Below are positions 32,680-44,330 of a DNA stretch of 64,000 bases, one piece after another (position 1 is the stretch's first letter; each line of letters opens with the position of its first letter). Under the pieces are notes generated by a model. The model did no database searches, was not told the origin of the DNA, and worked only from the letters and a program-made list of their open reading frames with translations. Made by a program: the position numbers and the translations under genes. Origin of the DNA: Tetragonia tetragonoides (taxonomy: Eukaryota > Streptophyta > Magnoliopsida > Caryophyllales > Aizoaceae); assembly GCA_038025085.1 (NCBI GenBank), contig CM076145.1, positions 14,295,000-14,358,999 on the forward strand. Direction: 5' to 3'.

Positions 32680-34475
32680 CACTAGTGCAAAAAGAGGTCA
32701 TATGCGTCGGTTAAAATCACTAATAGGCGTCGATTATGAACCAACGCATACAGTAGTGAAGCCAAAAGTTAAAGTCATCGCCGTTGGTTTTGAACTGCCG
32801 CCTATTAAACGGACATGCGTCGGTTGAACTGTTGAACCGACTCCTATGGTATATATTAGGCGCTAGTTGAGCTGCTGAACCGACGCCTATAGCAGACTAC
32901 TGGAGTCAGTCCAACTGTTCAACCGACGCATATCCTGGACTGTAGGAGTCAGTTGAACCAATGAACCAACGCCTATAGGGTTTTTTTTTTTTGTTGTAAA
33001 AAAAGACAAAATGATACACAATTATACCTTCTCTTTTGATTAGTTCTTGTCGTTCTTGATCTTTCAGCTTCTAAACATAAACATTAACATTAACAACTAA
33101 ACAAATCATGTAAAACAGCAAAAACAAAATTTTACCAAACCAAAATTATTAAACTCATCCATTCAATAGATTTCGATCTACATATTACAACATTTACTAC
33201 CCTATACATAATACAAGATTCAAACGAATAATTACAAAAATTATGGATATAAGATTGAAGCTCTCGATAGTAAAATAACAAACCACATGAAAAACAAAAG
33301 GAGAGTGCTCCAAAAAGCTTGGCGCTTGCGCTCTCCGATCAAGTTGCGGTAGACAAAAATTGAAATGAAGATTAAATATTTAGTCCAACAAAGCAAATAA
33401 TTATTAACATTTCAACGAAAATAGAACAAATAATTATGCAAAGCTAACAGATCAATCTAAATTAAAATTGTGAAAGATAAAAGAATTCAATATCTACAAA
33501 ATTAAGTTGGTAAAATCAGCAATTAACGCACCTTGTTACTCGACCAAAATCAATTTCGAGTTTTAAACGAACGTTCGTAGAATCGAAGGACTAAAGTAAT
33601 TCCCCTCATCTCATACAACGATCTAGAAGACTCAACAAATCGCTTAATCGATTTTAATTCCACTCAAATCACAACTTTTATGGAGTAAATCCCCTCATAT
33701 TTGCACCACAAATTAAATTTGCGAAACTGAGTTTGAGAGGGATGGCTATAAGGAGATCTACAATTGAAGAGGAGGAGAAAGAAAGGATGGAAGCAGAATG
33801 AGATGAAGGGTTTCAGGGCTCACAACTACAACTCTAATATTATCAAACCCAAAATTCGTGTAGATCTGTTACATTTTGGCCGAAACTCATCCATGCATGT
33901 GGAGAGCAAGCACTTGGTTGGAATAAAGAAATGAAGGGAAAAAAGACAAGGAGATGAAGGAGGAGGTAACCAATTAACCATAACCCATCACCCATTTTAA
34001 CAGATATCATGGTGGTCTACTGATGTAGTGTTGTAGCAATTGAGATGTAGAGAGAGAGTGGGAGAAATTAATGGACCAGAAGAAGAGAAATTAAAGGACA
34101 AGGAGGAAGAGGATAGCATGAGAGCTAAGGGAGGCGGATAGGATAAGGGTTTAGGGTGAAAATTTTCTTTTTAAATGGGGAGGGGAGGGGCGGTATTACA
34201 TCTTTTTTTTCCCTCTAATTATGGCGTCGGTTATTCTTAACTGCTGACACCCATACCCTGCTCATAGGTGTCGGTTGTTCAGTTGAGCCGACGCCCATTC
34301 TCTTTCACTGATTTTTTTTATCAAATTTTTTGCTATAGGCGTCGGTTGTTAAAGACAATCGACGCCTATACTGCGGCATTTATTTACAATTTTGTCATCG
34401 TACTACTATAAACGCCGGTTGTCTTAGACATCCGACGCCTATTAGGCAACACATATGGTGTTTTTTGTACTAGTG
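32680..34475. mobile_element. Non-autonomous CACTA element, complete, 1796 bp
   Basis: Termini CACTAGTGCAAAAA (32680) and TTTTTTGTACTAGTG (to 34475). The 3-bp target duplication CAC is at 32677-32679 and 34476-34478. Subterminal regions (32700-32980 and 34222-34445) carry many GGCGTCGGTT/AACCGACGCC motifs in both orientations, probable transposase-binding sites. The AT-rich interior has no transposase gene. It sits in the MULE transposase frame. Confidence 0.92.
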
Positions 34476-35278
34476 CACATTGATCCTCGCAGGTCTAGAT
34501 GAGTATGAGGTTCAACAAAGAGATGGTAGGGTGTTTGTCAACCTTGCTAAAAGAACTTGCTCTTGTTATAGGTGGGACCTTAGTGGTATCCCTTTTTCCC
34601 ATGCTTACAGGTGCATATAGTTTGCTAGGAAGAGTCAAATAAGCTTCATGAATGAGTCATATAGCAAGGAAAAATTATGTGTTGCATATGGTGTTCCTTT
34701 GCATGGTATGCCTGGCATGAAGCATTTAGAGAAGAGTTCAAATGACACTGAACCTGAGCCACCTAGTATTAGAAAGATGCCTGGTAGGAAATCTAAGAAG
34801 GAAAGAAAGTTGGAAGCAAGAGAGACAGAGGAAAGGAAGAGGGTGAAGAGGGCTTTCAAGCCTAATAAATGCAGGATATGTGGATTGCTTGGTCACAATA
34901 GCAGAACCTGGAAGAAAGACTCAAGTGAGCAACCAACTGAGCCTTTAACTGAGGCTCAGCCTAAGCCTAAAGGTGGGAGGTCCCCATTACCAGCTTGAGC
35001 ATACAAGAGACTTCCTACGTATCATAAGAAGAAGAAGGTTGTAAGTTATCCTTGTCTCTTTTGTAGGTTTGTTTTTTGTTTGTAATGCTACTGATATTTT
35101 TGTTCTTTTTTGTAGGTTACCAATGTTTAGAGGACTGGTGAGCACAACCCAACTCATGATGTCAACTTAGGTGACTTCAATAGTTTCAAGGTACCTCAAG
35201 GGAGCCAAGAGAGCCATGCTTTGGACTTAGGTCTGCCAGGCCAAGAGCAAGGGAGCCACTCAGTCATGAAGCCACCTC

Positions 35279-36261
35279 TGAGGGTGCATAAAAACCGGTC
35301 CAATCCGGGTTATTAGACCGGAATGGACCGACCCGGACCTGCCAAGACCGGACCGGTGATGTCCGATTCGGTCCTCGGTCCACCATTTCTCAGCGGTCGG
35401 GTCTCGGTCCATCTCGGTCTAAATCCGACGTCTCCAGATTTGGACCGGACCGGCCGTACATTTCTTCCTTTTTTTATTAATTTAAATTGCCTGCTTTGAG
35501 TGACCTAGATTAATTTTTTACTTGCATATTCTCTTTCTTTGCAGCCGCGGCTTAAAATCTCACTTCCCTTTTTCCCTTTAATAATTTTTGCTATCCTTAC
35601 TTCCTCCACCTACCCACCTCAAAAGCCTCTAAATTACCATGCCCACTAAAACTTCTCAACAATGAAAACTATGATACTTACATCACCTTATCTCTCCTCT
35701 TTCTCTTACCTTTACTTGCTCTTCCTTATCATAACCTTCCTATTCTTAAGTTCTTCCTTTCGCCATCACTGACTCACTATTGTTGTTGTTTTTCGTGGTA
35801 TTCTTCTTCTTTTCCACCAAATGGTCCAAATTCATTTGGGTTTCAATGAAAAGAAGAGGAATGCTCATATATGTTTCCTTATTCTTCAGCTTATCAATGT
35901 ATCTTTATCTCATTTGGAAATTTGGGAAAATATTAGTTGGGGTGGATTCATTTTGATGTTAATAGGAGAGAGAAAGATGGAGGGTCAATGTGGATATGTT
36001 AAGAGGAGAAAGAAAGACAATGAAGGGTTTACTTACAGCAAATAAATAACAGCCATCCGTATGCTTTGGTTATATAAAAGGAAAAAAAAAAAAAAAAAAG
36101 TTCTGAACCGGTCTTAGCCGGTCAAGTCCGGAATTAGACCGGACCGGACAGCCCCGTCCGCATAATTGACCGGAGCTGTTCGGTCCAATCACCGGTCCTC
36201 TCTTTTCTATTTTCTGATCCCCGGTCCGGCCGTTTCGGGTTTGAACCGGTGTGCTGTGCTA
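35279..36261. mobile_element. hAT-like CCGG-rich element with internal cargo, 983 bp
   Basis: Target duplication GCCACCTC at 35271-35278 and 36262-36269. Arms 35290-35460 and 36100-36255 are chains of ACCGGTCC/GGACCGG words. The 640-bp cargo between them differs from that of the 24577 element but likewise ends in a long A-run (about 36081-36099). A short frame (35821-36045) has no recognisable domain. It lies in the 3' part of the MULE transposase gene. Confidence 0.82.
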
Positions 36262-36302
36262 GCCACCTCAACCTACCCCTACCCCTACCCCATCTCAGGC
36301 AC

Positions 36303-36309
36303 AAACAGC

Positions 36310-36350
<41 letters not shown>

Positions 36351-36351
36351 G
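36303..36351 (+). repeat. (CAA)n microsatellite
   Basis: About 15 CAA units, followed by an imperfect extension to 36380. It falls in the degenerate C-terminal part of the MULE transposase gene. Confidence 0.95.
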
Positions 36352-36420
36352 AAGAGGAACAACAACAGCAACAACAACATCGCCAGCAGCAACTTTTGAG
36401 AGGCCTCCATGGAAGCCATG

Positions 36421-36867
36421 ACTATTTGAATTTGGTGTTTTGAGAATGATTATTAACTTAGTACTTTGAAGTGGTTGTATTTTAATGTTAGTACATTAGA
36501 TTTATGGAAGGTTGATGTCTTAAGTTGTTTTTTGAACAAATTGAAAGTCTGCTACAATTGCATTTCTATGGTATTCTGAATACAATTTAAATCTACTACA
36601 ATTGCAAATGTATTGTATTTTGAACACAATGAAGCAAGTATTTACATATTTGCTATGGTATTAGCTTCATTTGATGTCAAGCACATTTTCATTGTAACAC
36701 AAATGATTTGATACCAAAACGATGCTTATAACAATTGCGTCAGTTGGCCTCTCATGGCTATACGTACTACTAAAACTACAAAACACAAAGACCCTAATTA
36801 CTCATGAGAGGTTACATCATCTTCAAAATACAACACACACAACACTACCACCCTACATTTTGTTAAC
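36421..36867. other. Non-coding MULE spacer
   Basis: AT-rich, between the transposase 3' end and the antisense GRF remnant. Nothing recognisable. Confidence 0.5.
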
Positions 36868-37281
36868 CTAGGAAAACACCAACATTACAACTCCAATGAG
36901 TACCACCCATAAAATGAACAAAGTATGATCCATCTTCTTCATTTTGATCTTTATCTTCTTCAGCTCAGTTGACTTCTCAAAATTCTTGGCCTTCAATTTC
37001 TGAATCTCCATTAGTTGGACACCATTTTCATCACTCAACCTTCCCACCTCTCAAATTCTTATTCTCATCCATCAGTTCGATTGAGAATAGCTTTTGTCAT
37101 TCTGTGATTTCCATATCATACCAAATGAAAAATGCACATTTTTTATTTTTGTGTTACGGGATCACAATCCCCACATCCAAAAATAGGTCTCCATGGGTTT
37201 TTCTTTGTCTTAGATTTGATAAGGGAGGTACTTTTGTTACATTTACAAGTTGGATGAAGGGGTTGAATTGGAGTTTGACAT
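36868..37281 (-). pseudogene. GRF-type zinc-finger protein with C-terminal membrane segment, remnant
   Basis: Minus strand. From an ATG at 37281, MSNSNSTPSS..., then a GRF-like core: KNPWRPIFGCGDCD and FFIWYDMEITE in neighbouring frames (Cys residues and the F.WYD motif). Then a charged helix (LMEIQKLKAKNFEKSTELKK) and a hydrophobic C-terminal stretch HTLFILWVVLIGVVMLVF before the stop at 36868. Plant GRF zinc-finger proteins of about 120-160 residues with a C-terminal membrane anchor are often found in MULEs, antisense to the transposase, which fits this place. At least two stops and one frameshift. Confidence 0.62.
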
Positions 37282-37648
37282 CCTTCACCTTACAAAATCA
37301 AATATTTTATATAAATTTGGAGATATGGGAAACTGACCCCAATTGAGTGAAAAATTGGGGAAAAAAAAAGAGAACATAGATACAGAGGACAAGAGGAAAA
37401 TAAAATGCGCAAGGTTTATTACCTGGATTTCCAGAGTTTCACTCTCACATATAGAGATGGTGGATGGAGAAATGTCGACAATGGCGGAGAGGAAAAAGGA
37501 AAGGAAGAATGTCGTGCAGATGAGAAAGAGAGGAAAAGAGTGATTGTGTTGGGTTTGTAAGTGGGGCTGGAAAATTAATTAATTAAGTGGGAAGAGAATT
37601 TAGTTTGTTAATTAATTAATAAATAAACTAAAGGGTCAAATGGGTAAT
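37282..37648. other. MULE flank of the GRF remnant
   Basis: AT-rich with TTAATTAATTAA-type runs. Nothing recognisable. It resumes after the LTR element at 43294. Confidence 0.5.
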
Positions 37649-39105
37649 TGATGAGTGCATAATTAGTGTCATTTCCTTGTCAAATGAGCACTCATTCTCG
37701 TTGTTCTGGAATAAGTTTTGTTGATGTTGAGTGGAATTTGATTCCTTTGGATGAGATTACGCCTCTTGGGTGTTTTTGGTTTGATTGTGTTTATAGGATG
37801 CAATTTGGAGCCAAATGAAGAAAAGTACGTGACCGCGCAAATTTTGAGCTTGGAACCTACGCGCCCACGCGACAAAGATTGAAGTTGGAAGGAGAAGAAA
37901 AGAACACGGCTGCGCACAATTTGTCTTGAAATCCGTGTGCCCACGCAAGGGTGGCAGCAACTCCATTCTTCGTTCAAGATGTGTTCGCGCGCCCGGGCAA
38001 CTTTTGAGCACGAGATTCGCTCGCCCTAACAAGCCTTATTCTATTTCTCTCTCTTGTCTCTCCTAATTCTGACTACTCCTCTTTCAAGCCTATAAAGAGG
38101 TATAGGAAGAACACTCAAAAAGATCTCATACTATCATAGACTATCCATCTTATTTCTTTCTTAGATCATTAGAGAGAATTATAGTTTCAAGTACTTAGAT
38201 TATTGATTTCAAACACTTGTTCGTTGTTCGGGTTTTGTATTTGGAGATCGAATTCAAGCTTTGGATTTCTTCTTCAAGCTTTTGGCAAATTATAATTGAA
38301 GAACTTTGGTTTACTTTTCATCTCTACTATCTCTTTCCTCCCTCTCTTTGCTATTTAGTTTATGCTTGATTTTAGATTGAATTTACTTCGTTTCTTTCTT
38401 GTTTGTTTCATGTTTATCATGTTCTTGAATTTATGTTCATTGTTCTCCATAGTCATGAGTAGCTAATTTCTCTATCTAGAGTTGATGTAGCCCTACTATA
38501 GTTGATTGATGTGTGGATAGTTTTGGCTAGCATGATTGTTGAGATATATTGCGATTGATTGTTTGTGCCCTAATCGTTCATAATTCTTGAGAAAGAATTT
38601 AGATTTATTTTTGGTGATTTATATATAATCGAAAGGAGAATATAAATTGCTTGACTTCAAACAATCATCGGTATTGTCTATTCAAGAGAGTAGTTTAGAT
38701 GATTCCGGGACTTTGGATTGAAACCGTTCTTTATGCTTTTGATGTTTGCTTGACTCCATGAGAATAGGTAGTTAAGTTTGCATTGAGTTTGCCTCTATTT
38801 CTTCGAGAGAAGGTTTAGGCTTCCATTATGCGTCCTTGCGATACTTGACATGACATGCTAGCTACCTTTATCCGTTGCATCAAGAACTGTAGTTTGTTGA
38901 AATCAACTCTAGGCCCTTTTTCTTGATAGTTTAATTGTTATTGAAATTGTGTGTAGTTTCAATTGGATAGTTCATAATCACCAACTCAATTTTGAATCGC
39001 TTAACTTGACAATTTAAGGAAAAACTTAATACTTAGAATCGATAGCTCCCTGTGGTTACGATGTTTTATTGCGACGATATAACCCGTGCACTTGCGGGCC
39101 TATCA
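37649..39105 (+). repeat. 5' LTR of the LARD-like element
   Basis: 1457 bp, TGATGAGTGCATAATTAG...GCGGGCCTATCA. It contains a GCCTATAAAGAGG promoter-like box near 38090. Confidence 0.85.
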
Positions 39106-41834
39106 AGTTTTTAGGGTCGTTGCCTGGGAGCTTGGCGCAGTCCAATATTAGGAGTTTCTTGAATTGACTAGACTAGGCACTTATGTCTTGCTTGTGCTGA
39201 TTTTGTTCATGTCATATTCTTCGTATCATGGGTGTTATGGTGATTATCACTATAACTCATATGTTAGTTCTTGTGATAACTATTTGAATGTGAATGAATA
39301 CGATTTTCCTAATGCTTGTTATGATTGGAAGTAGTGTGTTAGTTATAATACTAATGGATATCAATTTGATCACCGCTATGAAGGTGGCCAATATGATCCT
39401 TGTTTCGATAACCACAATCTTGGCAATTTGGGTTACCCTCATTCTTTTTTCGAAGAAGAGTAAACTCTATTACCCCCTCATCCACCAACTTCAAAATTGG
39501 AAACCCTCTTTGAGCAATTCATTGTGATGCAACAAAAGGTCAATGAGGAACAACGAGAATTAATAAACCAATTGTGCTCTAAAGCTGATTCGGTTGCCTC
39601 CCACATGGCAATGATAGAGACACAACTCAATCTCATAGATAATTCGTCTTCATCTAGGCATTGCATTGAGGAAAAACTTGTTAAAGGTTTGGCAGAAAGC
39701 CAATTCTCTGGTCTTGAGTACCATGACCCATTTCCTACCAAATCCATAGACATGTCATGCTCCATAATCTTGTATCCTCAACGAAATCACCCTCCCGATA
39801 ACATCCTTCGACAAGCTTCTTTGAAATTCGATGGTTTATCCGTGAATCATGACTTGTATCTACCAGGTTGATGAGCATATCATGGGAGACAAGCTTAAGG
39901 AGATTTACATGGATCATAATAAGTTTGTTGTGTCGGAAACTTCATCTTGTCATTTTCACTTTTCAATGGCATTTGACAAGTTCAAAAGATCACTGATTAT
40001 TTACTACAATTTGGTGATACTAATCTCTCATTTGTGTGTTTTTGAGATGTTTGCAAGTGCATTTGGCAAAATGCTACTGGCATTAGCCTGTTATGATCAA
40101 TTCAAGGAGAGGAAGATGAATGAGCAACACCACCACTAGACATATATGATTTGAGCAATAACTAGTTGGCATTTGAGCCAACAATTCTTTTTCGATCCCT
40201 CCCCGTCTGGGGGAGGCTCAGTGAGTTTTCTCTCCTCCCTTCCCCTCTATTTTGTTGTCTTTTCTCACATTGGGGACAATGTTCGTTTCAAGCTTGGGGG
40301 AGGTGATTTTGATGATGTTTTGTGAAATATGAATTGCATTGCATATAGTTTTTTGTTTTATTTTTATTTTTTTTGCATTTTTGGATTAGTTTTTCATTTT
40401 TCGTTTATTTATTTTATTTTTTTTTGTTTTTCATATAGTTTAGGTTTTAATTTCGCATGCATAAAAAAAATACAAAAAAATAATATAAAAGAAAAAAAAA
40501 CGTGTGAGATGTGATCCTTCGATGATGATTCTTGTTTTGTTGTGAAAATCAAGAGGATTGACCCTTGTTCTTGTGGCAATGTGATTGAGCCTAAGTTTTA
40601 CATAGCATGATTGTTGTTGCAGTTCATGGTTTGTGGCATGTATGATGATGACTCTCAAATGTTGTGTAGTTGAGTTGGATAGACCAAATTGACCCGTGAG
40701 TTTTGAGCTTTGAAGACCGTGCATCACTACGGTCTATTGTGTTTTTCATGTGTGAAACTCTCTCTTAGTCATTGGTTTCTAGAACTCACCTTGGGGAGAG
40801 GCTTCTCAACCTCTCCAGAGAGGGTTCATTTCTTTTTTCTCTATTAAGTACGCACTTGACATTGATTGAACGAGTATGATTGAGGCATTCTTTGAATTTT
40901 TAGCTCACTTAGTCAAATAAGCCTACCCTTGGCATGATCCTCTTGTGAACCACTTTGAGCTTTGCCTATTCTTTGCTTTCACCCGCATTACAAGCCTTTT
41001 GACCGAAAAAACCATGTTTAACCAATTTGTCATGAGACTTTTGGAGTAGGATTGATCTTGGAGTTTACGGTACATTTCACAATGTGTAACTCCGTGGTTT
41101 ATGTAAGCTCTTGAAAGAATGGTTGAAATTCAAAGTTTGGTTCCGAAAAAAACTCAAAAAATTTCTCAAAAAAGAAAAAAAAGAATAAAAAGGTTGAATT
41201 CTTGAAAGTTGTGCTTGAATGAAGAGTATTTCAATAGAGTTTGGTGATATTGGTTAGATGTTGCTTTTTGTTAGTCGGAGTTCCGCATTGTTTACCTTCA
41301 TGCATGAGGTGAATTAATGATTTTTGCTCCACTAGTTTCATGACATCCTTAGCCAACTATCCGAACGAATTTGTCATACCCTTCACCCTAAGCCTACATT
41401 ACAACCTTTGAAAGTCCTCTTGACTCGTTTATATCTATTGTTCTTAGCGGAGGAGATGTGAGACGATTAGTGAGCTTATGGTAAGCCGTGACTTTTGAGA
41501 TGACTATTGAGAGAAACCCACTTTGTTGGTCAATTCTATACACTTGAGTGTGAGTGTCCACTTACCTAAAGTGAGAGTCTTTCAACTTTGCTATGCTACA
41601 TTAGAGAGTGGGTCTTGTGGTAAGATTGAATGTTTTGGATCGCTATTACATGATGTGCTATGTGAATTCGTGCGGTTATGTCACTATTGTTCTTGAAGTG
41701 GGTTAATTCTTTTGGCCTTGATGTTGCTTTTGAAACTTGGTTTGAGAAGGTGATCTCTTGTCCTTGGTTCCCCTCCTCCTTTGTCTTGACGTATTTTGCT
41801 TGGGGACAAGCAAAGATCTAAGCTTGGAAAAGTT
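39106..41834 (+). other. Internal region of the LARD-like element
   Basis: A leader with remnants of a Tyr/Asn/Asp-rich reading frame (39230-39470), then a coiled-coil-like frame (39497-39871, METLFEQFIVMQQKVNEEQR...), possibly a gag vestige. From 40140 on it is non-coding, with conserved LTR-element motifs near 40270-40308 and AT-rich stretches. No pol domain was found in any frame. Confidence 0.6.
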
Positions 41835-43293
41835 TAATGACAGCATAACTAAGGTAATTTTCCTGGTCAAATGAGCACTCATTCTCGTTGTTCTGGAATA
41901 AGTTTTGTTGATTTTGAGTGGAATTTGATTCCTTTGGATGAGATTACGCTTCTTGGTTGTTTTTGGTTTGATTGTGTTTATAGGATGCAATTTGGAGCCA
42001 AATGAAGAAAAGAACGTGACCGCGCAAATTTTGAGCTTGGAACCCGCTCGCCTACGCGGCAAGGATTGAAGTTTGGAAGGAGAAGAAAAGAACACGGCCG
42101 CGCACAATTTGTACTTGAAATCCGCGTGCCCACGCAAGGGTGCCAGCAACTCCATTCTTCGTTCAAGATGTGTTCGCGCGCCCGGGCAACTTTTGTGCAC
42201 GAGATTCGCTCGCCCGGGCAAGCCTTCTTCTATTTCTATCTCTTGTCTCTCCTAATTTCGACTACCCCTCTTTCAAGCCTATAAAGAGGAATAGGAAGAA
42301 CACTCAAAAGGATCTCATACTATAATAGACTATCCATCTTATTACTTTCTTAGATCATTAGAGAGAATTAGAGTTTCAAGTACTTAGATTACTGCTTTCA
42401 AGCACTTGTTCGTTGTTGGGGTTTTGTATTTGGAGATCGAATTTAAGCTTTGGATTTCTTCTTCAAGCTTTTGGCAAATTATAATTGAAGAACTTTGGTT
42501 TACTTCTCATCTCTACTATCTCTTTCCTCCCTCTCTTTGCTATTTAGTTTATGCTTGATTTTAGATTGAATTTACTTCGTTTCTTTCTTGTTTGTTCCAT
42601 GTTTATCATGTTCTTGAATTTGTGTTTATTGTTCTCCATAGTCATGAGTAGCTAATTTCTCTATCTAGAGTTGATGTAGCCCTACTATAGTTGATTGATG
42701 TGTGGATAGTTTTAGATAGCATGATTGTTGAGATATATTGCGATTGATTGTTTGTGCCCTAATCGTTCATAATTCTTGAGAAAGAATTTAGATTTATTTT
42801 TGGTGATTTATATAGAATCGAAAGGGGAATATAAATTGCTTGACTTCAAGCAATCATCGGTATTGTCTAATCACGAGAGTAGTTTAGATGATTCCGGGAC
42901 TTTGTCTTGAAACAGTTCTTTATGCTCTTGATGTTTGCTTGACTCAATGAGAATAGGTAGTTAAGTATGCATTGAGTTTGCCTCTATTTCTTTGAGAGAA
43001 GGTTTAGGCTTCCATTATGCGTCCTTGCGATACTTGACATGACATGCTAGCTAGCTTTATCCGTTGCATCAAGAACTTTAGTTTGGTGAAATCAACTTTA
43101 GGTCCTTTTTCTTGATAGTTTAATTGTTATTGAAATTGTGTTTTGTTTCAATTGGATAGTTCCTAATCACCAACTCAATTTTGAATCACTTAGCTTGACA
43201 ATTTAAGGAAAAACTTAATACTTGGAATCGATAGCTCCCTGTGGATACGATATTTTATTACGACGATATAACACGTGCACTTGCGGGCCTATA
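41835..43293 (+). repeat. 3' LTR of the LARD-like element
   Basis: About 1459 bp, aligned with the 5' LTR over its whole length. The start is mutated (TAATGACAGC for TGATGAGTGC) and the last bases are altered (CCTATA). A number of mismatches suggests an older insertion than the TR-GAG element. Confidence 0.85.
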
Positions 43294-43517
43294 AGTTATT
43301 AATTTGGTCAAATAGAGGGGTTCATTTAAATTGACATGTGCTTCACACGTGAGGGAAAAAGGGGAAGAAAATAATGGAGTTTGGCCGGAAAATCACTTAA
43401 GGGGTGAGTCACATGGCGGAATCAATGTTTAAGGTGGTACTAAGCAAAAAGCAACAATTCAGGGGGTTTTGGCAAAAACGTGAAACTTTTTAGGAGGTTT
43501 TCACCAGCGCTAAAATA
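43294..43517. other. Right end of the MULE
   Basis: Contains GGGGGTTTTGGCAAAAACG and TTTTTAGGAGGTTTTCACC, ending CAGCGCTAAAA near 43515, which resembles MULE terminal inverted repeats. The exact edge is uncertain. Confidence 0.55.
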
Positions 43518-43639
43518 AAGATAAATATAACATAAAAGTTACATACAAGTAAACTGTTCAATCAGTAACTAGTCGTAGCAATTAGCATTGTGTAATATTT
43601 TCTCAATTGGTTTTTTATCTCTATTTCAGGACATACAAG

Positions 43640-44330
43640 GTGATTCCAAACTACGAGGTCTCAGGATGAGTGATGGTTGGAAAAGACGTCTTGCCATGAC
43701 GTCTTTATCCGCTGTTTGAGGAGGGTCGTGGCAAAGAGACGTTTTCCGAAATCAAAAAGACTTGTTCTGCCTTTGGACATAGACCATTGTGAGATCGATC
43801 CACATCCCCGTAATCCCAAAAGGTTGCAGCTGATTAATGTTGAATTAGAATACAACAATAGAAAAATAATAACCAGAATCAGAAGATGTGATCTGTATGT
43901 CATAGGTTTAAAAGTAGGGAGGGAGAAGGAGATGTTGCACTTGATGTTTGGTACGAATTGATTGAATCCAGAATAAACCAAAGACAGATTGTTGATTCTG
44001 TGGCGCTTGAATTTTCGGGAAACTACGCTGGCTTAAATGGTATACCGGGCAGTTGTAGCTTGGGGCTCTTTATGGTAGCTATAGAACAAATTTCTTCCTC
44101 TCCTAATCTACTGGAATTGAAGCCATCTTCAGACTAGATGGTCGTCATGATAAGTGAATTCGCAAGATTCTCTATCATTGAGAGAAATTTTCATAGAGGA
44201 TTACTGGTGGATGAAGATTTTGATTGACCGCTGAAGGCTTGATTTGCAGCCAAATGCTTAGCGAGTGGAAGAGTACTTCAAAGGCTATAATTATGTTGGA
44301 GGAAGGGGATGATTTTAGGGTTGACAAGAA
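43640..44330 (+). pseudogene. Ribosome-inactivating-protein-like (rRNA N-glycosidase) remnant
   Basis: Segments in order: RCLRRVVAKRRFPKSK (about 43700), a hydrophobic/polar strand region ending DLYVIGLKV (43890-43917), then in another frame VALEFSGNYAGLN (44000-44037), then MISEFARFSIIER (44149-44187), close to the family's E-x-x-R active-site helix, and LSEWKSTSKAI (44254-44286), like the conserved Trp block. Family members depurinate the large rRNA. The frame ends at TGA 43961 with a shift, and a TAG precedes the active-site segment, so this copy cannot make a protein. A CTATTTCAG at about 43629 may be an old splice acceptor. It adjoins the MULE right end. Similarity is by eye only. Confidence 0.55.

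Larger units (their letters stand above)
31652..36420 (+). pseudogene. MULE transposase (MuDR type): catalytic domain, SWIM and zinc knuckle
   Basis: It starts mid-gene at the Tat insertion. The catalytic part is VFQRMYVCLKGCKEGFKAGC, RPLIAVDGYHLKG (first Asp), IYPIAWSVVEVETKDSWTWF and ILDRQK (31670-31978). Two introns are inferred, both with GC donors (31979-32062 and from 32215). Then KEEFNSFMEGIKLIS, LLNNIYESFNNVLRDARDK (frameshift near 32465). The CACTA element splits the gene at 32680. Beyond it come the SWIM finger (CSCYRWDLSGIPFSHAY) and a zinc knuckle (CRICGLLGHNSRTW; last Cys replaced). Stops occur at 32.46, 34.62 and about 35.0 kb. The C-terminal low-complexity part is split by an hAT-like element and ends in a CAA repeat. 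Inactive. Confidence 0.82.
37649..43293 (+). mobile_element. LARD-like LTR retrotransposon
   Basis: Two long LTRs of the same orientation (37649-39105 and 41835-43293) flank 2.7 kb with almost no coding capacity. After the 5' LTR comes the phrase AGTTTTTAGGGTCGTTGCC, a form of a widespread LTR-element leader. Before the 3' LTR is the block ATTGGGGACAATGTTCG then AGCTTGGGGGAGG, also shared by many plant LTR elements. Possible target sites are GTAAT (37644-37648) and GTTAT (43295-43299), one mismatch. Length and lack of pol fit a large retrotransposon derivative (LARD). Confidence 0.8.
31652..43517 (+). mobile_element. Mutator-like element (MULE), right part, multiply nested
   Basis: It contains the transposase gene from its catalytic domain onward (31652-36420, broken), an antisense GRF zinc-finger remnant (36868-37281) and a terminus near 43450-43515 whose complement reads TTTTAGCGCTGGTGAAAACC... 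with CCAAAACCCCCTGAATTG, typical of MULE ends. Nested insertions: CACTA 32680-34475, hAT-like 35279-36261, LARD-like LTR element 37649-43293. The left end and N-terminal transposase must lie left of the window, beyond both Tat elements, so I cannot verify the inverted repeat or the 9-bp target duplication. Confidence 0.72.

Noticed and set aside
36166..36443. Poly-Asn or poly-Gln ORFs
   Set aside because: Created by the CAA microsatellite in three frames; no independent evidence of coding beyond the broken transposase tail.
41703..42325. Minus and plus strand ORFs across the LARD-like 3' LTR
   Set aside because: The same frames recur in the 5' LTR (37669-38032) and no domain is seen; they are LTR sequence.
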